A stretch of DNA of 64,000 bases from an uncultured Sphingomonadaceae bacterium (GTDB taxonomy: Bacteria; Pseudomonadota; Alphaproteobacteria; Sphingomonadales; Sphingomonadaceae): positions 310,001-374,000 of the forward strand of contig CANMQE010000002.1 of assembly GCA_947499975.1 (NCBI GenBank), written 5' to 3'. Below the pieces are notes generated by a model. The model was not told the DNA's origin. It was given only the letters and a program-made list of their open reading frames with translations, and did no database searches. Shown here piece after piece: positions 9,448 through 18,409 of the stretch (positions are counted from its first letter, which is position 1; each line of letters opens with the position of its first letter). Position numbers and translations under genes: made by a program.

Positions 9448-10353
9448 ATGGGGCGCATGAATACAACGCGATCACAGACCCACTCCGACGAGCTGCTCGG
9501 ATTTTCCATTCCGACGCGCGATTCGCGCGGCCGTGCCGTCCGGCTTGGTCCGGTGCTGCAGGATATCCTGGCGGCCCATGACTATCCGCCCGCGCTGAAA
9601 CATGCGCTTGCCGAAGCGCTCGTGCTGGCAACGCTGATGGGCGGGCTCCTGAAGGACGACGAGGATCAGCTGACCATGCAGGCGCAGGGCGAGGGCGGCA
9701 TCGTCAGCCTGCTGGTCTGCGATTATCGCAATGGAGAGATACGCGGCTATATCGAGCATGATGAGGAGCGTATGGCTGCCGAGAGCGCCAACCCCTCTCT
9801 CGATGCGCTTTTCGGCAAGGCGCATCTCGCGATCACGTTCGATATCGCGAAGACCGGCAAACGCTATCAGGGCATCGTGCCTTTGGAAGGCAACTCGCTT
9901 TCTGCCGCGGTAGAAAGCTATTTTGCGCAAAGCGAGCAGATACCGACGCTGATCCGGACCGCCATCAAGCTGGGGGCGGGCCACACGGTTGCTGCCGGAT
10001 TGCTGGTGCAGCACCTACCCGAAGGCGAAGAGGGCCGAGAACGATTGCACGTGGAACTCGATCATCCCGAGTGGGAGCACGTGTCGATCCTGGCCGAAAG
10101 CCTGCGTCACGAGGAGCTCGTCGAACCGAGTCTGTCCTTGGAAGAGATCGTATGGCGCCTCTATCACGAGGAGGACAAGGTTCTGGTGACACCTGGCGCG
10201 CGGCTTTCCAAGGGATGCCGCTGCACCGTGGCGCATTTCGAGGACGTGCTTTCGCGCTTTCCCAAGGGGGAGCGGCGCGAAATGGCGGACGACGAAGGGA
10301 TCATTCTGGTCGATTGCGCATTCTGCTCGAAGGTTTTCCCGATTCAGGATTAA
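9448..10353 (+). CDS. hslO: Redox-regulated chaperone Hsp33
   Basis: A 301-residue cytoplasmic holdase activated by oxidation. The N-terminal substrate-binding domain (about residues 10-230) is followed by the zinc redox switch: Cys257-X-Cys259 and Cys290-X2-Cys293, the full set of four cysteines. The alternative start ATG at 9457 (MNTTRSQ) is equally possible, as neither has a strong ribosome site. It follows argD-argF closely, an order often kept in Sphingomonadales and relatives. Confidence 0.95.
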   Translation: MGRMNTTRSQTHSDELLGFSIPTRDSRGRAVRLGPVLQDILAAHDYPPALKHALAEALVLATLMGGLLKDDEDQLTMQAQGEGGIVSLLVCDYRNGEIRGYIEHDEERMAAESANPSLDALFGKAHLAITFDIAKTGKRYQGIVPLEGNSLSAAVESYFAQSEQIPTLIRTAIKLGAGHTVAAGLLVQHLPEGEEGRERLHVELDHPEWEHVSILAESLRHEELVEPSLSLEEIVWRLYHEEDKVLVTPGARLSKGCRCTVAHFEDVLSRFPKGERREMADDEGIILVDCAFCSKVFPIQD

Positions 10354-10430
10354 CAACTTGTCGCGCAGGCAGGGCAATTGGTCGTTCACACTTTACCTGC
10401 TACAAGGCAAATAGAAGGGAATTGACACTA

Positions 10431-10835
10431 GTGTTTGGATCAAGGGCAAGACTTGGCTTGGCAAGCGCCACGGCGGCGGGCGTTCTTGCGCTTTCGCCTG
10501 CCGCCGCGCAAGCGCCCGAGCTTGCCATGCTCGGCACGCTAGATCGCGGAGCCTGGGAATTGCGCGTGCGCCCCGGTGGCGAGACACGTCGTATCTGCGT
10601 GAGAAACGGGCGGGAGTTCATCCAGATCCGTCATCGCCAGCCGACTTGCGACCGCTTTGTCGTGCAGGATGAACGGAACGAGGTGACGGTGCAGTATACC
10701 TGTCGCGGCAATGGCTACGGACGGACGACAATTCGCCGCGAGAGCACGGACATCGTGCAAATCCGCAGCCAAGGCATTCATTCTGGCAAACCGTTCACGA
10801 TAGAAGGTGAAGCGCGCCACGTCGGCAGCTGTTAA
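10431..10835 (+). CDS. Secreted DUF3617-like protein
   Basis: A 134-residue periplasmic protein. The GTG start at 10431 follows AGAAGGGA. It opens a signal peptide ending near SPAAAQA. The mature part has GAWELRVRPGG, CVRNGREFIQIRH and paired cysteines (ICV, TCD, TCR, GSC), resembling the DUF3617 family; function unknown. The frame extends upstream to 10071 inside hslO, but that part is shadow. It lies between hslO and queC in the same direction. Confidence 0.75.
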   Translation: MFGSRARLGLASATAAGVLALSPAAAQAPELAMLGTLDRGAWELRVRPGGETRRICVRNGREFIQIRHRQPTCDRFVVQDERNEVTVQYTCRGNGYGRTTIRRESTDIVQIRSQGIHSGKPFTIEGEARHVGSC

Positions 10836-10879
10836 ACCAACCGCTTGCCCTGTGGGGTGAGACTGCCTAGCCAATTTGC

Positions 10880-11581
10880 ATGACCCGATCGCAGAAAATT
10901 GCCGTCGTTCTCCTGTCTGGGGGCCTGGATTCCATGGTAACCAGCGCCATCGCGCGGGAGAAGGGCTATGCCCTTCACGCGCTTACCATAGACTACGGCC
11001 AGCGGCATTCGCGCGAGCTTCAGTCCGCGAAAGCGATTGCTGAGAAACTTGGGGTGGAGCGGCATGTGAACCTGCCGCTCGATCTGCGCCAGTTCGGCGC
11101 ATCTGCCCTTACGGCCGATATCGATGTGCCAAAAGACGGAGTGGGAGACGACATACCCGTCACCTATGTACCGGCGCGCAACCTGCTTTTCCTGGCGCTG
11201 ACCACATCCTTCGCGGAAAGCTCCGGCGCGAGCGACATCTTCATCGGCGTCAACGCGCTGGATTATTCAGGTTATCCCGATTGCCGACCGGAGTTCATCG
11301 CCAGTTTCGCGGAAACCGCCCGGCTCGGTACGAAGCAAGGCGTGGAGGGCAGGCCCTTCACCATTCACGCGCCGCTACAGCAGATGACCAAGGCAGATAT
11401 TGCCCGCGAATGCGCAAGGTTGGGTCTCGATCCGGCATGGAGCTGGTCCTGCTATGACCCGGCGCCCGGGGGCAGAGCGTGCGGCCTGTGCGATAGCTGC
11501 CGACTGCGCATCAAGGGGTTTGCAGAGGCAGGGGTAACCGATACGCTCTCCTACGCCTGCAAACCTGACGACGAGACCTGA
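10880..11581 (+). CDS. queC: 7-cyano-7-deazaguanine synthase QueC
   Basis: A 233-residue ATP-dependent enzyme making preQ0 from carboxydeazaguanine, for queuosine in tRNA. The PP-loop SGGLDS is at residues 13-18, and GVNALDYSGYPDCRPEF is the substrate region. The C-terminal zinc site has Cys, then CGLCDSC (about residues 191-213). Length and motifs are complete. No other queuosine genes lie beside it. gluQ, which modifies queuosine of tRNA-Asp, is encoded at 41.1 kb. Confidence 0.96.
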   Translation: MTRSQKIAVVLLSGGLDSMVTSAIAREKGYALHALTIDYGQRHSRELQSAKAIAEKLGVERHVNLPLDLRQFGASALTADIDVPKDGVGDDIPVTYVPARNLLFLALTTSFAESSGASDIFIGVNALDYSGYPDCRPEFIASFAETARLGTKQGVEGRPFTIHAPLQQMTKADIARECARLGLDPAWSWSCYDPAPGGRACGLCDSCRLRIKGFAEAGVTDTLSYACKPDDET

Positions 11582-11607
11582 CGCTGCACGCCAGATCTCG
11601 CCAGTTC

Positions 11608-12138
11608 TCAGCTGCGCGACATCACGCCGCAAGCAACGCGGCTGCCAGCGTCTCCGGCGGGGTCGGTGCGGTAATCATCGGCACCTGCATGGACCACGAC
11701 TGCGGTACCATCGGCATCGAAAATTTGCTGCATCGCCATCGCGCCTGTTCCGCGAAGTGTGGTGCTGACAGTGCCGGTTCCGGCCGCAGAGAGTTCTGCG
11801 TTTGGCAAATCGCCAAGATGCGCGCCCTGCGGGTTAAGCGTGCCGTGCTCGTTGTTCGTCGGATTGAGGTGCCCGCCAGCAGAGGTAAAATCGCTGGCGC
11901 TGCAATCGCCCGTTGTGTGGAGGTGCACAGCGTGCGTACCGGGCGACAGTCCTTCCAGCGAGACTGAAATGGTCATTTCGCCATTCTGATCATAGAGCAT
12001 GGCCTCACCCACGTTGTTGCCGTTGCGATCGGCGAGCATGGCAGTGCCGACCATGTCGGACGGTTCTTCGTAGGTGGTGGCGCAGCCTGATGCTGTGAGA
12101 GCGGCGAGGGCGAGAAGTGAGAATTTCGTGCGAAGCAT
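11608..12138 (-). CDS. sodC: Cu/Zn superoxide dismutase, lipoprotein form
   Basis: A 176-residue envelope superoxide dismutase. The start at 12138 has an ideal AGGAGG ribosome site. The N-terminus ends in a lipobox-like TASGC, so it is probably lipidated rather than soluble. Copper and zinc ligands are visible in HAVHLHTTGDC, GGHLNP, EHGTLNPQGAHLGDLPN and VVVHAGADDY, and the disulfide cysteine in VACGVM. It detoxifies superoxide outside the cytoplasm. It stands alone between queC and the GTA cluster. Confidence 0.94.
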   Translation of the reverse strand: MLRTKFSLLALAALTASGCATTYEEPSDMVGTAMLADRNGNNVGEAMLYDQNGEMTISVSLEGLSPGTHAVHLHTTGDCSASDFTSAGGHLNPTNNEHGTLNPQGAHLGDLPNAELSAAGTGTVSTTLRGTGAMAMQQIFDADGTAVVVHAGADDYRTDPAGDAGSRVACGVMSRS

Positions 12139-12196
12139 TTGCGAGCCTCCTAGATTAGGGATCACTCACTTACGCATTGCCAAGCGTTTTGTTTCT

Positions 12197-12655
12197 TCAC
12201 GCCCGCGCGGTGATCCCGGCAGCGGACAGGGCGGCGAGTATCTCTTCGATCGCATTGCGCGCCTGTGCATCGACGACGGTTCCGCCAGCCGGTCCGCTGA
12301 TGCTATCTGCGCGATGCCAGCCATCTGCGTAACGTATTGTCTGGCCCGCGTATGTGTCGAACGCGGTCATCCCGTTCACAGGAGCAACGAAGAGCCAGTT
12401 GCCGCTCTGTCGGCAGGCGATATGGCCGGCTTTGCCCGACCATTCGGCGTTCGGACTGCTCCCGATGATCCAGCAATCGCCATCGCTTGGGCTTGGGGGC
12501 GGACTGTTCGCCTCTCCTTCGACGACGGCGTGCATCAGCGCGTCGATCAGGGCAAAGGCCTCGTTGATCGTCATTTCTTTCTGCGCCTGTGCGACGAACA
12601 GGTTAGGCAGCCCCAGTCGCGGCGTGGTGGAGGCAAAAGTGTAGGCGTTGGGCAT
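12197..12655 (-). CDS. DUF2793 protein, last gene of the GTA cluster
   Basis: A 152-residue protein of the DUF2793 family. Family-typical N-terminal wording is seen in TPRLGLPNLFVAQAQKEMTINEAF, followed by WIIG and the NWLFVAPVNGMTAFD core. Seven bases after the tail gene, it is clearly the final gene of the phage-like transcript. Members sit beside tail genes of alphaproteobacterial GTAs and phages, which suggests a tail-fibre or receptor-contact role, but that is inference. Confidence 0.85.
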   Translation of the reverse strand: MPNAYTFASTTPRLGLPNLFVAQAQKEMTINEAFALIDALMHAVVEGEANSPPPSPSDGDCWIIGSSPNAEWSGKAGHIACRQSGNWLFVAPVNGMTAFDTYAGQTIRYADGWHRADSISGPAGGTVVDAQARNAIEEILAALSAAGITARA

Positions 12656-12662
12656 GGCAACC

Positions 12663-14846
12663 TCAGCTAATTGTGGTCAGGAACAAGGGTTCGGAAAGGC
12701 CGTGAGTACCGACTTGGCGGACCCACAGGTCCGATCCGGCAAATTCGGCGCGGATCTGGGCAGTCGTGGCGGTATCCAGCGTCAGCGAGTTTGATGTGGC
12801 TTCCCAGATACGGCTCGGCCGATCGGGATCGCCGATGCCCACTTCGTAGCGTTCCGTCTGCTCGTTGAGCGGGGTTTCCACGGCCTGTGGCCACTGCCAG
12901 GCCCCTCTAGCACGGCGCTGCCAACCTAGGGCCAGTCCACCATCAGACACCGGATCTGCTTTCGGATGCACGGGCATCAGTGGTCTGAGACTGCGGCCCG
13001 ATGCGATGATTGGCGCGATCACCGGCTCGCTATCGGCAAGTCCGATGGCGGCAACCGAAATAGCGTCGCCCAGCTTTGCTGCATCAAGGGCAACGGGTTT
13101 GCTGTCGAGAAGGCAGAACGGTGAGCCGGCTTCGCATCCTGAATAGGCATCGAGTTCGGTGCCACCCCGCCCGCGAAGCAGACCGCTCAAACGCCAGCGA
13201 CCGTTCCCGAGGCTTTCCGCAAGACAGAATTGCAGGATTTCATTGCCGACAAGCGCGCGGTTCGCACCGTTGGCGAGGTCCTCAGGCAAAGCGGAGAGCA
13301 TGACGAAGTCGCTCGAGTCCAGTTCCAGCTCGAGCGTGGCATGGCGATCGATAAAGAGTGCGCCGGAGGGCGGAAGCGGCGCGACGAGCCTGCCGGTTAT
13401 ACTGCGCCGCGATCCGCTTGCTCCGATTGGCGTGAGGCTGCCTGCCCGTTCCGCGTAGAGTGTGGCCCCCGTCCAGCCCGATGTTGTGGAACTGGCTGCA
13501 GCATACACCTGCCGCTGGTCTGCCGCGCCAATGCCGTCCCACGGTGCTTCGAAAGCGGTGAGCTTAGTCGGCCCTGCAACCGCATCCTTGGGAGAGAGCG
13601 CATCGCCTGCGTCACTCACCACCTGTGCACTGCGAAGATAAGGTAGGCGCAGCAATTCCAGCTCCAATCCGTTTTCGCGCCATTCCCACGTTTCGATGCG
13701 CCATTTGCCGGGCTTCCCCGGGACCGAGACGACACGGCCCGGGCCAAGCGCCGGGTCCAGCTCTGCAATGCGATAGGAAAGGCGTTCCTGCGACCAGCCC
13801 GCGCGATCCGCAGCGTCATCCGCCAGTTTGCGTGCCTTGGTGGCATCCAGCGCCCCGGGAAATTCGACGATCCGGCTTCGACCGGCCTGCGCTCTGCCGC
13901 CCGCCCTTTGCAGTCCGGCCTGGTAATCGCGATCCACGTCGTAATAGCGCAGGCCATCTGGCACCCTGTCCATTTCCGCGCGCCGTTGGCTGGCGCGGCC
14001 CGACACCGAGCCGAAGCTTTCCCTCGAGCCATCGATTGCAGGTTCGGGCAGCCGGACGACGGGCGGCGACATGGGGTGGGCGTCGAAAAACTCCAGCCGC
14101 GATCCGCTGGCGTCGCATGCCACGGGATAGACGCGATCGACGGCATCGATCGTGCCATGCAAGGCACCGCCCTGATCCGAATAGCCCTGAAGGCCGGCAA
14201 GCCGCGGCGTAATTGCCGCATCGGGCTGAGTAACGGCGAGAATGGATTGCAGGCTCACTTCTCCATCATCGGCGATCACTTCGAATGTAAGAGTGGGTAT
14301 GCGGTTGCCGAAGTCGGCCAGTTGCAGGTCCTCGAACACGCAATAGGCGAGGCCGCGAAAGGCGGGGCATTGCGCGCCCCGATCAGCCGCGATCAACGGG
14401 TCGGACTGCTGATCGGCGTAGCCATTATAGAGACGGAACGTGCCACCCACTTTCAGATCCCCGGCTGCGCCGCGAAGCAGGTTGCCGTCCGCCCAGATCC
14501 TGCCAACCGACGCAATCGGGCGGCTGGAGAGGGCCACGGCGAACGACGAGGAATAGCTGAATGTGGTAACGGAAGGCTGGCCCTTGCCGCCGCCGTTCTC
14601 CTCGCTGCTTTCGACAAGGTCGGTTGCCCAGATGATCGAACCGGCGGCACGCATCGTACCGAAATGCCGCGGCACGGGCGTGCCATAACTGGAGGTGGTG
14701 ACGGACAATTCCTGCAGGCGTGGACCTTCACGGTCTGCCGGGCCGAAAAGGCTACCGTCGATCTGGCTGCCGATTAGCGATCCTATGGCGCCGCCGATCG
14801 GTCCGCCAACGACGGTGCCGACTGCGGTCAGGACGAGTGTTGCCAT
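12663..14846 (-). CDS. GTA tail tip/host-specificity protein (gp15-like, no TIM barrel)
   Basis: A 727-residue homologue of RcGTA gp15. The glycine-rich N-terminal hydrophobic segment (MATLVLTAVGTVVGGPIGG), the GRIWADG and AYCVFEDLQLADFGNR motifs and the later phage-tail_3-like region are recognisable. RcGTA gp15 is about 1300 residues with a glycosidase-like TIM barrel after the FEDL..FGNR..FEV segment. Here that segment runs straight on toward the tail domain, so the barrel is missing. It forms the tip of the tail that contacts recipient cells. It is 12 bases from the NlpC/P60 gene. Confidence 0.9.
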   Translation of the reverse strand: MATLVLTAVGTVVGGPIGGAIGSLIGSQIDGSLFGPADREGPRLQELSVTTSSYGTPVPRHFGTMRAAGSIIWATDLVESSEENGGGKGQPSVTTFSYSSSFAVALSSRPIASVGRIWADGNLLRGAAGDLKVGGTFRLYNGYADQQSDPLIAADRGAQCPAFRGLAYCVFEDLQLADFGNRIPTLTFEVIADDGEVSLQSILAVTQPDAAITPRLAGLQGYSDQGGALHGTIDAVDRVYPVACDASGSRLEFFDAHPMSPPVVRLPEPAIDGSRESFGSVSGRASQRRAEMDRVPDGLRYYDVDRDYQAGLQRAGGRAQAGRSRIVEFPGALDATKARKLADDAADRAGWSQERLSYRIAELDPALGPGRVVSVPGKPGKWRIETWEWRENGLELELLRLPYLRSAQVVSDAGDALSPKDAVAGPTKLTAFEAPWDGIGAADQRQVYAAASSTTSGWTGATLYAERAGSLTPIGASGSRRSITGRLVAPLPPSGALFIDRHATLELELDSSDFVMLSALPEDLANGANRALVGNEILQFCLAESLGNGRWRLSGLLRGRGGTELDAYSGCEAGSPFCLLDSKPVALDAAKLGDAISVAAIGLADSEPVIAPIIASGRSLRPLMPVHPKADPVSDGGLALGWQRRARGAWQWPQAVETPLNEQTERYEVGIGDPDRPSRIWEATSNSLTLDTATTAQIRAEFAGSDLWVRQVGTHGLSEPLFLTTIS

Positions 14847-14858
14847 GATGGATTTCCT

Positions 14859-15263
14859 TCAGGTTTCTGCAAGTCGCCAGCGCATTGCGAGCGGCCAGGG
14901 CAATGGTGGTGGGCTGGCCACCACGCGCCGCAAGCCTGCGTGGGCGTGGATTGGCGCCAGGCACGGTCCCAGGATCGCCAGATGATATTGCGCCGCCGAT
15001 GGACGGACCAGGATGATGTCACCAACCGCCGCCCGTTCGCTGGCAATCAGGCCTGCGCGAGTGGCGGCCGGGATGAATTGCGCAATGTCGAGATTTTGCA
15101 TCGTGTATCGCGGAAATGGCGGCACCGGCCTGCCGATCTGCGCCAGCGCGAGAACGACCAGTCCGATGCAATCAATACCGGTTTCCAGGCTTCGTCCACG
15201 GGGTCTGAAAGGCGTACCGATCATTCGCTGGGCGGCAAGCGCCAGCGCCGCGGCGTCTGTCAT
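14859..15263 (-). CDS. GTA NlpC/P60 cell-wall peptidase (gp14-like)
   Basis: A 134-residue NlpC/P60 cysteine peptidase. The catalytic Cys32 lies in GIDCIGL, the histidine in QYHLAI, and a third polar residue in PIHAHAGL. In GTA and siphophage tails this enzyme opens the peptidoglycan of the recipient during DNA entry. Its ATG overlaps the stop of the DUF2163 gene by four bases, showing translational coupling. Length matches RcGTA gp14. Confidence 0.93.
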   Translation of the reverse strand: MTDAAALALAAQRMIGTPFRPRGRSLETGIDCIGLVVLALAQIGRPVPPFPRYTMQNLDIAQFIPAATRAGLIASERAAVGDIILVRPSAAQYHLAILGPCLAPIHAHAGLRRVVASPPPLPWPLAMRWRLAET

Positions 15264-16081
15264 GATGAACTGGTGGGATACCGGGTGAGCAGATCATTGC
15301 CCGGCAGGAAGGGTTCGCCCTGGAAGTTTACCGCGTTACCGAAGCGGCCTGCACAGGTGTCGATCGTATGATCGCATCCTTGCCGGACGATTGCCCGGTG
15401 CCCTGCGGCGAGTGTGACGGACAAGGGAAGGTCCAGCACAAATCCTCCGGCCCCGTGATCCACCACCTGCATCGCGGCCCCTGCATGCGGCCCGTCAATC
15501 CAGCGAACCGTGCCCTGCAGGTAATCGCTGCCCTGCTGCAGGCCTGCAAAGCTCACCATGTTATCCTCTACGTCCACTGCCGTGACTTTTGCGAGGCGAG
15601 TGTAGAAGGAAGGGTTCAGGCGGCACGCGGCATCGCAGAACGCCGCGCGGCAGGTGGGGCTGGTGCGTGGCACGAAGTCCGCTTCCAATGCCGCCTTGGC
15701 AGAGCGTAGTTCGGCAACGAAGCCGTTGTCTTCGGAAGATACATTGCCCAGGGTGCCTTGAAACAGCGCCGCGCGATCCAGGTTTTCCCAATCGACAAGG
15801 CCGATAGTGACGCGGGCGTCGCCATATCGGCCACTCTCCAGGTCCGCTTCGCTGATCGCGTCGTGTGAAAGGATGCCCTGTACCTCCACGCTGTCCCGTT
15901 CCAGGCGCGCGGTTCGCCGGATGGCCGAAGGCAACATGCCGGGAGCAGCACGATGGGTAATGCCATCGAAAGTGAGCGGGCGATTGTGGCTGGTGAAGCC
16001 AAGGGTGACACCGTCGGATCGAAAGATGCGCCAGTAAGTGGCGACGCCTTCCAGCTGGGTCGAGAAGAATGGCCTGCTCAT
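15260..16081 (-). CDS. GTA DUF2163 tail protein (gp13-like)
   Basis: A 273-residue DUF2163 protein, equivalent to RcGTA gp13, a baseplate/hub component in this tail type. Typical features are WRIFRSDGVTLGFTSHNRPL at the start, the DLESGRYGDARV region and a cysteine-rich patch (PTCRAAFCDAACRLNP) likely to bind an iron-sulfur cluster or zinc. The C-terminus resembles the phage_BR0599 domain, with CDHTIDTCAGRFGN. It overlaps both neighbours by four bases (ATGA), the tight coupling seen through this tail module. Confidence 0.92.
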   Translation of the reverse strand: MSRPFFSTQLEGVATYWRIFRSDGVTLGFTSHNRPLTFDGITHRAAPGMLPSAIRRTARLERDSVEVQGILSHDAISEADLESGRYGDARVTIGLVDWENLDRAALFQGTLGNVSSEDNGFVAELRSAKAALEADFVPRTSPTCRAAFCDAACRLNPSFYTRLAKVTAVDVEDNMVSFAGLQQGSDYLQGTVRWIDGPHAGAAMQVVDHGAGGFVLDLPLSVTLAAGHRAIVRQGCDHTIDTCAGRFGNAVNFQGEPFLPGNDLLTRYPTSSS

Positions 16082-18396
16082 ATTTCCTCGCGGATTTCGA
16101 TCAGCGGGACGGAAGGTGCCTCTCCAGCAGCGAAGGTGGAGCCGGAAATGTCCAGCCTGTCCTGCGCGAAACGCACCGGCACATCGAACAGGAAGCCGGC
16201 CCTGATCTCGGCACCGGTTGGTGGCGCCTCGCCCAGAATCAGGCGACCGCCGGCCTCCAGCGTCCAGTCCTGCGTCACGGCGTTGTTCACGCTTACCAGC
16301 ACGCTTTCGGCACGCGGACGCGTGATGGCGCGCACCTGCGGATCAGTGCCGGGCCCATAGGATTTGGAAAGGCGGAAGCTCACCGTCTGGCCATCTCCAA
16401 CGCCTATCGGCTGGTCGGTCGGCGTGGGGTTGCCTGTCAGCCCGTTGGAGCTGAAATCGAAGGGATCGGAAAGGCGGAAGCCGCGCGCGGGGCCACGGCG
16501 TGCGCGAAAGAATTCCAGCAGTGTGCCAAGTTCCGTTTCAGAGCGGATGCCGGGTCCGACATCGTAATTCATCCGCGCATCGCTCCACTGGCTGTTGCGC
16601 CGTTCGAAGCCTGATGCGGTGAGCGAAATCGAGGTGGAGAATTCCGGGCTGGCGGTTGCATCCCGGCCCAGCGCCAGCGGGTATAATACATCGTCAAATG
16701 CTTGCAATTCATCCTCCTGGGAAACGGGAAGCCGCACATATCCATCACGAAAAACCTGCGGCAGCGCCCAGACGAACTGCCTGTCCGTACCGCGCTGCCG
16801 GGCCTCGTCGATGCCTGCGTCGATCAGGGGCCAGAAGGCTTGAGCGTCGGCCGCATCCAGCACGAAGCCGGAAAGATAATCCTGCAAGGCCAACGGGTAG
16901 GCCAGCCGTTGCTGCACATCGTCATAAGCTTGCAGGCGCTTGCTTTCGTTACCGGCGGTGAGCCAGTCGTAATCTTCCAGCTGCAGGCGAGAGTAGGCGG
17001 GATAGGCCCAGCCTTCCGGCATGTTCGCGCGGCGCAGCTCGGGCCATGCCGGATCGAGGATCGTGGGTGTGAACAGCAGCAGCAGGATTTCTGCATTGCC
17101 GCCCGCCCTCGCTATCACGGTATCACGCACTGCTGCGGTGGCATCGGACAGTTGCTGTCCGGCCCAATCCAGCAAGTCACGCTGCGCCGTGTCCATCGGT
17201 GCGGTGAGATCGGGGATGTCGGGCGCATCCGGTCGCGCGGCTCTCACATTGTCGTCATACACGCACAGCTTGCCCTGCGGCGTCAGCCACCACCACGGTT
17301 CCCCGATCTGGAAGGTAACCGGCAGGCCTGCGGCCAGTACGAGATCGGTGAAATCGGCGGCGATTTGCTGCAGGAATGCAAGGCCCGCGGCGGAGGCGGG
17401 AGAGATAAGCGTCGAGGGAGGCTCCCACCCGGTCAGCGCCTGTGCGCCGTCATAGGCGCGCTGGCTCCATTCCGGCGGACAATGGGCGGCGAACAGTTCG
17501 AACGACAGCGATACGATCGGCTCGAATCCGTACTCCACGCAGCGGGCGAAGAAATCGCGGTGCCATGCCGTGCACGGGGTGCACAGCGCGCCGCTCGCGT
17601 CTGCCACCAGCGCGCCGTTTTCGCGCACGAGCCTGTAGTAGTGGCTCATACCGACATAGTGGATCAGCGCATCGCGATAGCCCAGGTGCATGGTCGCCCG
17701 CAAAATACGCGCAGGCGTGAGGTTGTAGCTGTCGTCATACGCGGTGGACATGTGCAGCCCGTGCTCCGGCACCAGCACATCGCCGATCACCAGCATGGCC
17801 TTCTCGCCGTCACAATGGATCTGCGTCAGTTCGACCCACCCTTGAACGGGTTCCGGCAACAAGTCGCTTGCCGCCGGATCGAAACCGGGCGCCACCAGCG
17901 AGATGAACATCCGGTCGATATCCGCAGGCTCGACGGTCGGCCCGTCGGCCAGCCAGCCTTCGCGCAGTTCGGAGAAAGGCAGGGTAACCACGGCGTCGCC
18001 TGGCGAGCCGGTGGCGTAATTCCACATGCGCACATACCAGACCCGCGGAACCCCTGCAGCATCGCGCCCCTCTATGGTGAGGGTCGGGCCGTGCACCGCG
18101 TCCAGCGGCAATACGCCTTCGCTGCGCCAGCGGAAGGACAAGGTGGTGCGGCGGTAATCGCGATCGGTATCGTAGGAGAGCAGGGGATGGTCGAACCGGT
18201 CCTCGCTCTCCCAGATCAGTCCGACGAGACCCTTGCCCAGCTGGAGTTCGCAATCCACCCGAAGCGAATCCGGGCCAGTGGAAACGATCGAGGCCATGTC
18301 TCCCCGCGGAAAATCCACCGTCCAGAAACGGGGATCGAACCGCTGGATGAAATCGGTCTGCTGTCCGTTGCGTTCTGTTGCGAGCCAATAGGCCAT
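16078..18396 (-). CDS. GTA gp12-like DUF2460 protein fused to a large N-terminal TIM-barrel-like region
   Basis: A 772-residue protein; the start at 18396 has an AAGGAG ribosome site. Only the last ~205 residues (SGFERRNSQWSDARMNYD onward) are DUF2460, the whole of RcGTA gp12 (~210 residues). The first ~565 residues are extra. They have a beta-rich start, then a stretch resembling a glycosidase TIM barrel (ALIHYVGMSHYYRL, FEPIVSLSFELF, VTFQIGEPWWW). The Glu in GEPWWW sits where family acid/base residues often do, but catalysis is unproven. It may serve as tail sheath, fibre or sugar-binding part. RcGTA places its barrel in gp15, which here lacks one. Confidence 0.85.
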   Translation of the reverse strand: MAYWLATERNGQQTDFIQRFDPRFWTVDFPRGDMASIVSTGPDSLRVDCELQLGKGLVGLIWESEDRFDHPLLSYDTDRDYRRTTLSFRWRSEGVLPLDAVHGPTLTIEGRDAAGVPRVWYVRMWNYATGSPGDAVVTLPFSELREGWLADGPTVEPADIDRMFISLVAPGFDPAASDLLPEPVQGWVELTQIHCDGEKAMLVIGDVLVPEHGLHMSTAYDDSYNLTPARILRATMHLGYRDALIHYVGMSHYYRLVRENGALVADASGALCTPCTAWHRDFFARCVEYGFEPIVSLSFELFAAHCPPEWSQRAYDGAQALTGWEPPSTLISPASAAGLAFLQQIAADFTDLVLAAGLPVTFQIGEPWWWLTPQGKLCVYDDNVRAARPDAPDIPDLTAPMDTAQRDLLDWAGQQLSDATAAVRDTVIARAGGNAEILLLLFTPTILDPAWPELRRANMPEGWAYPAYSRLQLEDYDWLTAGNESKRLQAYDDVQQRLAYPLALQDYLSGFVLDAADAQAFWPLIDAGIDEARQRGTDRQFVWALPQVFRDGYVRLPVSQEDELQAFDDVLYPLALGRDATASPEFSTSISLTASGFERRNSQWSDARMNYDVGPGIRSETELGTLLEFFRARRGPARGFRLSDPFDFSSNGLTGNPTPTDQPIGVGDGQTVSFRLSKSYGPGTDPQVRAITRPRAESVLVSVNNAVTQDWTLEAGGRLILGEAPPTGAEIRAGFLFDVPVRFAQDRLDISGSTFAAGEAPSVPLIEIREEI

Positions 18397-18409
18397 GGGA
18401 CGTTCTCCT

